From Sphingomonas sp. BK345 (lineage in GTDB: Bacteria > Pseudomonadota > Alphaproteobacteria > Sphingomonadales > Sphingomonadaceae): a DNA stretch of 64,000 nucleotides. A program made the translations under genes and the position numbers. The notes beneath the pieces are model-generated. The model was not told the DNA's origin, searched no databases, and was given only the letters and a program-made list of their open reading frames with translations. The number at the start of each line of letters is the position of its first letter. The first letter of the stretch is position 1. Shown here one piece after another: positions 29,256-36,519 of this stretch. The DNA is taken from positions 62,001-126,000 of the forward strand of contig NZ_JACHZX010000003.1 in the NCBI RefSeq assembly GCF_014193845.1. The letters run 5' to 3'.

Positions 29256-30019
29256 GCTGCCCGGCGCTCGTCGCCGCGCAGCGTTAGCACCTCGACGCCG
29301 CTGGCGGTCACCGCCACCGTATGCTCGAACTGCGCGGAGAGCTTGCCGTCCTGCGTCACCACGGTCCAGCCGTCGTCGCGCGTGTCGACGCGGCGGCTGC
29401 CCTGGTTGAGCATCGGCTCGACCGTGAACACCATGCCCTCGCGCAGCATCGGCCCGGTGCCGGGGCGACCGAAGTTGAGCACCTGCGGTTCCTCGTGCAT
29501 CTCGCGCCCGATGCCGTGGCCGCAGAACTCGCGCACGACCGCATAGCCGTGCTTCTTGGCGTGGCGTTCGATCGCCGCGCCGACGTCGCCGAGCCGCGCG
29601 TCGGGGCGGATCGCGCCGATCCCCTGCCACATCGCCGCCTGCGCCACCTGCACCAGCCGCCGCGCCGCGGGTGCCACCGCGCCGACGGCGTAGGTCTTGC
29701 TGGAATCGGCGATATAGCCGTTCTTCTCCAGCGTGATGTCGAAGTTGACGATGTCGCCGTCGCGGATGATCTCGGCGGCGTCGGGGACGCCGTGGCACAC
29801 CACCTGGTTGCGCGAGGAATTGAGCACGTATGGGAAGCCGTACTGCCCCCTGCTCGCGGGGCGCGCCTGCAGGTCGACCGTGATGTAGCGCTCGACCAGG
29901 TCGTTGACCGCGAGCGTCGACAGGCCGGCGAGCGGCTGGCGGTCGAGCATCTCGAACACCGCGGCGAGCAGCCGGCCGGAGACCCGCATCAGCGCCAGTT
30001 CGTCGGGCGTCTTGACCAT
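29252..30019 (-). CDS. map: Type I methionine aminopeptidase
   Basis: A 255-residue metallopeptidase removing N-terminal methionine. The five metal ligands are visible: Asp in NFDITLEKNGY, Asp in ADSSKTY, His in FCGHGIG, Glu in FTVEPML and Glu in QFEHTV; the HGVPD segment carries the substrate-pocket His. Length is normal for a type Ia enzyme without N-terminal extension. ATG 30019 is one base after the TGA of the ParD-like gene, so the two are translationally coupled. This may be a second, accessory Map, since the housekeeping copy is often elsewhere; that cannot be told here. Confidence 0.93.
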   Translation of the reverse strand: MVKTPDELALMRVSGRLLAAVFEMLDRQPLAGLSTLAVNDLVERYITVDLQARPASRGQYGFPYVLNSSRNQVVCHGVPDAAEIIRDGDIVNFDITLEKNGYIADSSKTYAVGAVAPAARRLVQVAQAAMWQGIGAIRPDARLGDVGAAIERHAKKHGYAVVREFCGHGIGREMHEEPQVLNFGRPGTGPMLREGMVFTVEPMLNQGSRRVDTRDDGWTVVTQDGKLSAQFEHTVAVTASGVEVLTLRGDERRAA

Positions 30020-30020
30020 C

Positions 30021-30218
30021 TCAGGCGGCGACCGCGCGCAACTGCGCCGACTCATACTGGCGGCGCACGATCTCGTTGAAGCTGAGCGTCGGGTTGGCCT
30101 CGGCGAGCATGCCGATCGTCATCCAAAACTCGGCCTGGGCGTTGATCGAGCGGCACATCACCGCGCTAGCACGGCGTGCCTCGGCGTGCAGCTCGTCCCC
30201 GATCTTGACGATACCCAT
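30021..30218 (-). CDS. ParD-like (antitoxin-fold) small protein
   Basis: A 65-residue protein matching the ParD-like family (DNA-binding antitoxin type): MGIVKIGDELHAEARRASAV at the N-terminus, RSINAQAEFWMTIGMLAEANPTLSF in the middle, then a short tail. No ParE/RelE toxin is next to it; instead the next gene is map, one base away. The start ATG 30218 is 24 bases from a perfect palindrome (30243-30257), which would suit autoregulation. Function is unknown; by family it could regulate its own operon or neutralise a distant toxin. Confidence 0.82.
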   Translation of the reverse strand: MGIVKIGDELHAEARRASAVMCRSINAQAEFWMTIGMLAEANPTLSFNEIVRRQYESAQLRAVAA

Positions 30219-30242
30219 CGATCCGGTCCTTCGGTGGTAAGC

Positions 30243-30257
30243 TATACGAAGCGTATA
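30243..30257. promoter_or_regulatory. Palindrome in front of the ParD-like/map operon
   Basis: TATACG-aag-CGTATA is a perfect six-plus-six inverted repeat with a three-base centre, ending 24 bases before the ATG of the ParD-like gene. Position and size fit an operator bound by a small dimeric regulator, and the AT-rich arms could also supply a -10 element. No binding protein is proven. Confidence 0.5.
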
Positions 30258-30339
30258 TGGGGCATAGCGTCGTTTGAGAAGGGAAGTGACGGTCGGACAC
30301 GCCAACGAGGATGGCGTAACCACCCTCACATCGTGTTCG

Positions 30340-30750
30340 CTTGTCCCCCGCCGTTCGTTCCAACAGGCGGAATTTGGTCGCGACGCGCGGTTGGAGCGGA
30401 TCGCCGGGCTGCTCGACTGGGCACCGATCGAGGGGCTGGTGCGCGGATGCGGCAGGGGCCGGCGGATCGTCCGCCGTAGAAGGCGGTGGCGACGGTGAAG
30501 GCGCTTTTGCTCCAGCAATGCTACGGGCATTCCGATCCCGGCTGCCGCTTTGGCAGACCGCAACAAGCTGATCCGCCGCGTCCGTACCGCCGTCGAGCGC
30601 AGCTTCGCGCGCCCCGAGACCGGCCCTCACGGCCTCACCCGGATGCGATACCGCGGCCTTCATCGCGGCGGTCTGCACCTCAACCTCGCCGCCATTGCCG
30701 ACAGTCTGCGACGCGCTACCGCCTGGTTCAACGCTCTCCGAGCACGAGCT
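30340..30750 (+). pseudogene. Remnant of an IS5-type transposase gene
   Basis: Three fragments in two frames resemble an IS5-group transposase: an N-terminal piece (about 30355-30440, FQQAEFGRDARLERIAGLLDWAP), a middle piece (30486-30540, VKALLLQQCYGHSDPG), and a C-terminal piece (about 30550-30735, LADRNKLIRRVRTAVERSFA and then GLTRMRYRGLHRGGLHLNL). In intact relatives the middle and C-terminal pieces are separated by about 200 residues holding the DDE catalytic core, which is absent here. The pieces are in reading frames 1, 3 and 1 of the plus strand. No terminal inverted repeats were found. It is therefore a decayed, internally deleted insertion-sequence gene. Confidence 0.72.
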
Positions 30751-30995
30751 CGCGCGCCTGCCAACCAGGCATCCGACCAGAAACTGCCCCCTTGCCACTA
30801 CTCCGCCCAGCATAACCGATTAAGGCGCCATCTCGAAGAGGTCTCGCCGGCGCGGGCATGACCAAGCGCGCCGGGAGCAGCGTTGGCGCCGCACCCTGCC
30901 AATCTTTGGCCAATCCCGCCGTACCACACCGGTGAAATCCGCCATCCCACTGACCGGATTATCAGAAAACCGCGCATTTCTGCCGATTTTTTCGC

Positions 30996-31012
30996 TTGGC
31001 ACGCCCCCTGCA
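30996..31012 (+). promoter_or_regulatory. Sigma54-like promoter
   Basis: TTGGCACGCCCCCTGCA fits the -24/-12 consensus: GG at 30998-30999 and GC at 31010-31011 are ten bases apart, and TGGCACG matches fully; the base before TGC is C rather than T. Transcription would begin near 31023 and reach the first small peptide at 31068. A perfect TTGGCCAA palindrome (30906-30913) about 90 bases upstream is a possible activator site. The copy at the right end of the window, in front of the PII gene, has a better -12 element. Confidence 0.6.
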
Positions 31013-31067
31013 AAGTGGCTGGCATCGGACCGGATCGCCCGGCCGAGACCCACCAGGGAGACTTACC

Positions 31068-31178
31068 ATGACCGCTCGTTTCGCCGATCTCGCCCGCCCG
31101 CTCGCCACCGTCATCGCCGCGTTCACCGTCGCCGCGATGATGGTCGGCGCCGCCGTCCCCGTCCTGCCGATCGCCTGA
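31068..31178 (+). CDS. Tiny hydrophobic protein, first of a tandem pair
   Basis: A 36-residue peptide with no family I can name. It starts MTARFADLARPLATVIAAF and ends in a hydrophobic segment, so a single membrane helix at about 12-34 is likely, with two arginines before it on the cytoplasmic side. ATG 31068 has AGGGAG eight bases upstream. It is followed 14 bases later by a second small gene of similar build, and is preceded by a sigma54-like promoter 56 bases upstream, which supports it as a real gene. Confidence 0.62.
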   Translation: MTARFADLARPLATVIAAFTVAAMMVGAAVPVLPIA

Positions 31179-31192
31179 GCGGAGCCGTGACG

Positions 31193-31300
31193 ATGACCCG
31201 CCTACCCTCGCTGCCGCACGCGCTGCTGCTCACCGCCGCCAGCTTCGCCACCACCGCGCTGCTGATCTACGTCGACGTCGCGAGTGCCGTGATCGCCTGA
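31193..31300 (+). CDS. Tiny hydrophobic protein, second of a tandem pair
   Basis: A 35-residue peptide, MTRLPSLPHALLLTAASFA at the start and a hydrophobic centre ending in a short DVASAVIA tail. A single membrane helix (about 9-28) is likely. ATG 31193 has GGAG nine bases upstream and lies 14 bases after the stop of the first peptide. Both peptides end in a hydrophobic residue followed by IA, hinting at common descent. Function is unknown. Confidence 0.55.
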   Translation: MTRLPSLPHALLLTAASFATTALLIYVDVASAVIA

Positions 31301-31337
31301 TCACGGCACCGCGCCGCGCACCAGGCGTTGCCCCGTC

Positions 31338-31763
31338 ATGCATCGCGACGCCGACACCACCCTCGACCGCTTCGTCGCCGCGCAGGCGACCAGCTATGCC
31401 CAGGCGCTCGCCGAGCTTCGCGCCGGCGCCAAGCGCAGCCACTGGATGTGGTACATCTTCCCGCAGATTGCCGGCCTCGGCCACAGCGACATGGCGCGGC
31501 GCTACGCGATCCGCGACCTGGCCGAGGCGCGCGCCTATCTCGCGCACCCGCTGCTCGGGGCGCGCTATGCCGAGAGTGCCGCGGCGCTGCTGGCGCATCG
31601 CGGCAGCGACGCCGCCGCGATCATGGGCGGGATCGACGCGATCAAGCTGCGCTCGTCGCTGACGCTGTTCGACTGCGCGGGCGCACCGGCCGCGGTGCGC
31701 GAGACGCTCGACGCCTTCTTCGACTCACCCGATCCTGCGACGCTGCGGCTGCTCGAGCACTGA
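31338..31763 (+). CDS. DUF1810 family protein
   Basis: A 141-residue cytoplasmic protein of the DUF1810 family. Diagnostic segments are LDRFVAAQATSYAQALAELRAG, SHWMWYIFPQIAGLG and the KLRSSLTLF helix near the C-terminus. The biochemical role of the family is not established. The gene ends at TGA 31761-31763, inside the palindrome TGACCT-c-AGGTCA (31761-31773), which also contains the stop codon of the convergent outer-membrane factor gene. Confidence 0.87.
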   Translation: MHRDADTTLDRFVAAQATSYAQALAELRAGAKRSHWMWYIFPQIAGLGHSDMARRYAIRDLAEARAYLAHPLLGARYAESAAALLAHRGSDAAAIMGGIDAIKLRSSLTLFDCAGAPAAVRETLDAFFDSPDPATLRLLEH

Positions 31764-31770
31764 CCTCAGG

Positions 31771-33168
31771 TCATGCCGCGGTCCAGCGCCCGCCGAGCGC
31801 GCGGAACAGGTCGACCTGCGCGTCCGCGACCAGCTGATCCTGCAGCGCCAGCGCGGCCTGGGCGTCGGCGAGCGTGCGCTCGGCGTCGAGCTGCGACAGG
31901 CTGTCGATCTGCCCCTCGCGGCGCTGCGCGCGCGTGATCCGCGCGGCGCGATCGGCCTGGCCCAGCGCCTGCTGGAGCGCGGCACGACGCTCGAGCGAGC
32001 GCGCGTAATTCGACAGCGCCGTCTCGGTCTCGCCCAAAGCGGTCAGCATCGTCCCGTCGAAGCTGGCAAGCGCGGCGCGCGTGTCCGCCTCGGCGCCGGC
32101 GACCCGCGCGCGCGCCTTGCCGGGGTTAACCGCCCAGTTGAGCAGCGGCCCGAGCAGGAAGTTGAGCGGCCCCGCGCCGAACAGATTGCCGAAGCCGGTG
32201 CTGGTCTGCCCGACGGACCCGCCGAGCGTGATGCGCGGGTAGAGGTCGGCAGTGGCGACCCCGATCCGCGCGGTGGCGGCGGCGAGGCGGCGCTCGGCGG
32301 CGCGCACGTCGGGGCGGCGCGCGAGCAGCGCCGCGCCGTCGCCGACCGGGATGGCCTGCTCGATCCGCAGCGCGGTGGCGCGCTCGCCCGCCACCGGCGG
32401 GAGCTCCTGCGGGGTGCGCCCGGTCAGTGTCGCGAGCCGGAACAGCGCCGCCTGGCGCTCGGCGACGAGCGAGGGGATGTCGGCGCGGCGCTGGTCGCGC
32501 AGCGCGGCGATCCGTGCGGTATCGAGCGGGGTGGTCAGCCCCGCCTCGGCGCGGCGCTCGGTGGTGCCGACCTGTCGGTCGAGCAGCGCGACGATTCGCT
32601 CGGCCACCGCGATCCGCGCCGCCGCGGCGGCGGCGTCGGCATAGGCGCGCGTGGTGTCCGCCACCACCGCGACCCGCACCGCGTCGGCGTCGGCCGCGGC
32701 CGCCGCGACGTCGCCGCGCGCCGCCTCGACCCCGCGCGAGACACGGCCGAACAGGTCGACCTCGTAGGAGACGTCGAGCCCGCCGTCGATCAGCCAGGTC
32801 TCGCCGCTCACGCCGGGCGGGCGCTGCGCCTGCGAGAAGCGGTTGTAGGTGCCGCTGGCGCCGAGCGTCGCCTGCGGGGTGCGATCGTTGCGCACCTCGC
32901 GCAGCGACGCGCGCGCGCGCTCGAGCCGCGCGGTGGCGACCCGCACGTCGGTGTTGGCGGCGAGTGCCGCCTCGACCAGCCCGTTGAGCACGGGATCGTC
33001 GTACAGCCGCCACCAGTGATCGTCGGGCGCGGCGGCGAGCGTCGGGCCGCCGGCGCCGAGGAAGGGAGCGGCCGCGCTCGCCGCCGTGGCGGGGGCGCGA
33101 TAGTCGGGGCCGGCGGCGCAGGCGGCGAGCGCCAGCGTGGCGGTGGCGGCGAGCCAATGCTTGATCAT
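31771..33168 (-). CDS. NodT-family outer-membrane efflux lipoprotein (OprM-like)
   Basis: A 465-residue outer-membrane factor. The lipobox LALAAC puts the acylated cysteine at residue 17, and GPDYRAP just after it is the usual start of the mature protein. It then follows the NodT/OprM duplication pattern: WWRLYDDPVLNGLVEAALAANTDV, GGLDVSYEVDLFGRV, and RRPDVRAAERRLAAATARIGVATADLYPRITL in part. It forms the outer-membrane exit duct of the RND pump encoded just upstream, and is the last gene of that three-gene operon (26-base gap). Confidence 0.93.
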   Translation of the reverse strand: MIKHWLAATATLALAACAAGPDYRAPATAASAAAPFLGAGGPTLAAAPDDHWWRLYDDPVLNGLVEAALAANTDVRVATARLERARASLREVRNDRTPQATLGASGTYNRFSQAQRPPGVSGETWLIDGGLDVSYEVDLFGRVSRGVEAARGDVAAAAADADAVRVAVVADTTRAYADAAAAAARIAVAERIVALLDRQVGTTERRAEAGLTTPLDTARIAALRDQRRADIPSLVAERQAALFRLATLTGRTPQELPPVAGERATALRIEQAIPVGDGAALLARRPDVRAAERRLAAATARIGVATADLYPRITLGGSVGQTSTGFGNLFGAGPLNFLLGPLLNWAVNPGKARARVAGAEADTRAALASFDGTMLTALGETETALSNYARSLERRAALQQALGQADRAARITRAQRREGQIDSLSQLDAERTLADAQAALALQDQLVADAQVDLFRALGGRWTAA

Positions 33169-33194
33169 CGTCTCTCTCGTTTCCGTAGCAGGAG

Positions 33195-36100
33195 TCACTC
33201 GGCGGGCTGGAGCGCGGCGTCGTCGTCGCGCCGCGCCGATCGGCGGCGGGCGAGCCGCGCGCCGAGCGCGCGGCACACCACGTAGAAGGTCGGCGTGAAG
33301 ATCAGCCCGAAGCCGGTCACCCCGATCATCCCGAAGAACACCGCGGTGCCCAGCGCCTGGCGCAGCTCGGCGCCCGCGCCGGTCGCGATCAGCAGCGGCA
33401 CGGTGCCGAGGATGAAGGCGAAGCTGGTCATCAGGATCGGCCGCAGCCGCACCTGCGCCGCCTGCACCGCGGCCTCGACCGGAGTGAGCCCGTCGCGCTC
33501 CTCCGCCTGCTTGGCGAACTCGACCACCAGGATCGCGTTCTTGGCCGCGAGCGCGATCAGCACGACCAGCCCGATCTGCGTCAGCACGTTGTTGTCCATG
33601 CCGCGCAGGTTCACCCCCGCCATGGCGGCGAGCAGGCACATCGGCACGATCAGCACGATCGAGAGTGGCAGCAGCAGGCTCTCGTACTGCGCGGCGAGCA
33701 CGAGGAAGACGAACACCACCGCCAGCGCGAAGACGATCCCGGCGGTGTTGCCCGCCGCCTTCTGCTGGAAGGCGATCCCGGTCCACTCGGCGCCATAGCC
33801 CGAGGGGAGCGTGTCGTGCGCCAGCTTCTCCATCGTCACCAGCGAGCGGCCCGAGGAATAGCCCGGCGCGGTGTCGCCGTCGACCTCGACCGCGGGGTAG
33901 AGGTTGTAGCGGGTGACGCGATACGGACCGGTCCGGTCCTGGAAGGTGGCGACCGAGCCGATCGGCACCATCGCGCCCGAGGCCGAGCGGGTCTTGAGGT
34001 TGGCAATGTCCGCCGGGGTCGAGCGGAACGGCGCGTCGGCCTGGGCGGTCACCCGGTAGGTGCGGCCGATCAGGTTGAAGTCGTTCACGAAGGCGCTGCC
34101 GAGATAGACCTGGAGCGCCTCGAACACGCGCGCCGGGGGCACGCCGAGCAGGTCCGACTTGGCGCGGTCGACGTCGGCGAAGATGCGCGGTGTGGCGGTG
34201 TTGAAGAAGGTGTAGACCTGCGCCAGCCCCTCGGTCTGGTTGGCGGCACCGATCAGCTTGCCCGCCTCCGCGCCGAGCGCCTGGTAGCCCGCACCCTGGC
34301 GGTCCTGCACCATCAGGCGATAGCCGCCGGCCGAGCCGATGCCCTGGATCAAGGGCGGGGGCACGACGAGGATGCGCGCCTCGTCGATGTCGCCGGTGAC
34401 CTCGCGCGTCTTCTGCATGATGCCGGCGAAGGTGACGCCGAGCTTCTCGCGCTCGGCGAAGGACTGGAGCGGCACATAGGCCGCGGCGGTGTTGGGGGCG
34501 AGCGTCTGCGACGGGCCGTCGAAGCCCGCGAGCATGACGACGCCCTTCACCCCCGCGAGCGGCAGGATGCGCTTGGCGACCTTCTGCACCACCGCGTCGG
34601 TGCGCTCGACCGAGGCGCCCGCGGGCAGCTGCACCACGGTGAGGAAATAGCCCTGGTCCTGCGCCGGGATGAAGCCGGTCGGCGTCGCCCAGAACAGCGC
34701 CACGGTCGCGGCGATGAGCCCGGCATAGACCGCCATCATCCGCTTGGGCGCGCGCACCAGCTTGGCGGTGAGCTTGGCATAGCTGAGACTGAGCCGCTCG
34801 AACGCGCGATTGAACGAGTCGCCGGCCGAGCGCAGCGCGCGGGTGACGCGGTTGCCCGAGTCGTGCGACTCGTGCGGGCGCAGCAGCAGCGCGGCGAGCG
34901 CGGGCGAGAGCGTCAGCGACACCACCAGCGAGATCACCGTGGCGGTGGCGATCGTCACCGCGAACTGCTGGTAGAAGGCGCCCGAGAGGCCGGTGAGGAA
35001 TAATGTCGGCACGAACACCGCGCACAGCACCAGCACGATCGCGACCAGCGCGCCCGAGACCTCGTCCATCGAGACCTTGGCCGCCTCGAGCGGGGAGAGC
35101 CCCTGCTCGAGGTTGCGCTCGACGTTCTCGACCACGACGATCGCATCGTCGACGACGATGCCGATCGCCAGCACCAGCCCGAACAGCGAGAGCGTGTTGA
35201 GCGAGTAGCCGACGGCGGCGAGCACCGCGAAGGTGCCGACCAGCGAGACCGGGATGGCGACGATCGGGATGATCGCGGCACGCCACTTCTGGAGGAACAC
35301 CAGGATGACGAGCACGACGAGCACCATCGCCTCGAACAGGGTGTGGATGACCGCGTCGACCGACTGCGCGATGAACTCGGTGGGGTTGTAGATCACGCGA
35401 TATTCGAGGCCCTTGGGGAAGGACTTGGACATCGCCTCCATCTCGGCGGTCACCTTCTCGGCGGCGGCGAGCGCGTTCGAGCCGGGGCGCTGGAACACCG
35501 CCGCGATCACGGTCGGTTGGCCCGAGAGATAGGTGTTCGAATTATAGTCCTGCGCGCCGAGCTCGACGCGCGCGACGTCGCGCACGCGCACCTGGCGGCC
35601 GCTGCCGTCGGTGCGGATCACCACGTCGGCGAACTGGTTGGGGTCGACCAGCCGGCCCTGGGTCTCGACGTTGAGCTGGAAGGCGTTGCCGTTGCCATAG
35701 GGCGGCTGGCCGAGCGAGCCCGCCGCGACCTGGACGTTCTGCGCGCGCAGCGCCGCGACGATGTCGCCCGCGGTGAGGTCGAGCGCGGCGGCGCGGCCGG
35801 GATCGATCCATACGCGCATCGCATAGTCGCGGCTGCCGAACAGGCGGACGTCGCCGACGCCGTCGATGCGCGCGAGGCGGTCGCGCACCTGGGTCAGCGC
35901 GTAGTTGGAGATGTAACCGCGATCGAGCGACTTGTCGGGCGAGATCAGGTTGACGACCATGAGGAAGTCGGGGCTGGTCTTGCGCGTCACCACGCCGAGC
36001 CGCTGCACCTCCTCGGGCAGCCGCGGCACCGCGACCGCGACGCGGTTCTGGACCAGCACCTGCGCGGCGTCGAGATCGGTGCCGATCTTGAAGGTGACCG

Positions 36101-36377
36101 TGATCGTCAGATTGCCGTCACCGGTCGACTGGCTCGACTGGTACAGCATGTTGTCGACGCCGTTGATCTCCTGCTCGATCGGCGCGGCGACGGTCTCCGC
36201 CACCGTCTCGGCCGAGGCACCGGGGTAATTGGCGGTGACCGTCACCGTGGGCGGCACGATGTCGGGATATTGCGCGACGGGGAGGCCCCAGTAGGCGATC
36301 GCGCCGACGATGGTGATGATCACCGCGATGACGCCGGCGAAGATCGGGCGGGTGATGAAGAAGCGCGAGAGGCGCAT
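33195..36377 (-). CDS. RND efflux pump, HAE1 (AcrB/MexB) type
   Basis: A 1060-residue inner-membrane proton antiporter. It has the usual 12 TM helices and two large periplasmic loops. The proton-relay residues are in place: the adjacent aspartates in GIVVDDAIVVVENVER (TM4) and the lysine in LAAKNAILVVEFAK (TM10). The N-terminus SRFFITRPIFAGVIAVIITIVG is typical of HAE1 pumps for hydrophobic and amphiphilic drugs. It lies between its membrane-fusion partner (142-base gap holding a small hairpin repeat) and the outer-membrane factor. Confidence 0.96.
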   Translation of the reverse strand: MRLSRFFITRPIFAGVIAVIITIVGAIAYWGLPVAQYPDIVPPTVTVTANYPGASAETVAETVAAPIEQEINGVDNMLYQSSQSTGDGNLTITVTFKIGTDLDAAQVLVQNRVAVAVPRLPEEVQRLGVVTRKTSPDFLMVVNLISPDKSLDRGYISNYALTQVRDRLARIDGVGDVRLFGSRDYAMRVWIDPGRAAALDLTAGDIVAALRAQNVQVAAGSLGQPPYGNGNAFQLNVETQGRLVDPNQFADVVIRTDGSGRQVRVRDVARVELGAQDYNSNTYLSGQPTVIAAVFQRPGSNALAAAEKVTAEMEAMSKSFPKGLEYRVIYNPTEFIAQSVDAVIHTLFEAMVLVVLVILVFLQKWRAAIIPIVAIPVSLVGTFAVLAAVGYSLNTLSLFGLVLAIGIVVDDAIVVVENVERNLEQGLSPLEAAKVSMDEVSGALVAIVLVLCAVFVPTLFLTGLSGAFYQQFAVTIATATVISLVVSLTLSPALAALLLRPHESHDSGNRVTRALRSAGDSFNRAFERLSLSYAKLTAKLVRAPKRMMAVYAGLIAATVALFWATPTGFIPAQDQGYFLTVVQLPAGASVERTDAVVQKVAKRILPLAGVKGVVMLAGFDGPSQTLAPNTAAAYVPLQSFAEREKLGVTFAGIMQKTREVTGDIDEARILVVPPPLIQGIGSAGGYRLMVQDRQGAGYQALGAEAGKLIGAANQTEGLAQVYTFFNTATPRIFADVDRAKSDLLGVPPARVFEALQVYLGSAFVNDFNLIGRTYRVTAQADAPFRSTPADIANLKTRSASGAMVPIGSVATFQDRTGPYRVTRYNLYPAVEVDGDTAPGYSSGRSLVTMEKLAHDTLPSGYGAEWTGIAFQQKAAGNTAGIVFALAVVFVFLVLAAQYESLLLPLSIVLIVPMCLLAAMAGVNLRGMDNNVLTQIGLVVLIALAAKNAILVVEFAKQAEERDGLTPVEAAVQAAQVRLRPILMTSFAFILGTVPLLIATGAGAELRQALGTAVFFGMIGVTGFGLIFTPTFYVVCRALGARLARRRSARRDDDAALQPAE

Positions 36378-36442
36378 GGCAGGCTCCCCGAGTACGAGGA
36401 TGGATGGGGGCCGCTGGGGAGCGGCTAACGTGTCGGTATGGT

Positions 36443-36513
36443 CGCCCTCACCCTTCCGCGGCTTCGCCGCTGCGTCCCTCTCCCACTGGGAGAAGGAAAG
36501 GTAAGGGTGATCC
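36443..36513. repeat. Small palindromic element inside the RND operon
   Basis: CCCTCACCCTTCC at the left pairs with GG-AAGGGTGA at the right; inside are a GCGGC-ttc-GCCGC hairpin and CTCTCCCACTGGGAGAAGG. It fills the gap between the adaptor and pump genes and has a different core from the other repeat families. It may tune the relative amounts of the two proteins by mRNA processing. Confidence 0.55.
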
Positions 36514-36519
36514 GCTAAC

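Noticed and set aside
31771..35286. A 1171-codon open frame spanning the outer-membrane factor and half of the pump gene
   Set aside because: Only the part from 33168 down is real, as the NodT-type lipoprotein. The upstream part is in the wrong frame of the pump gene.
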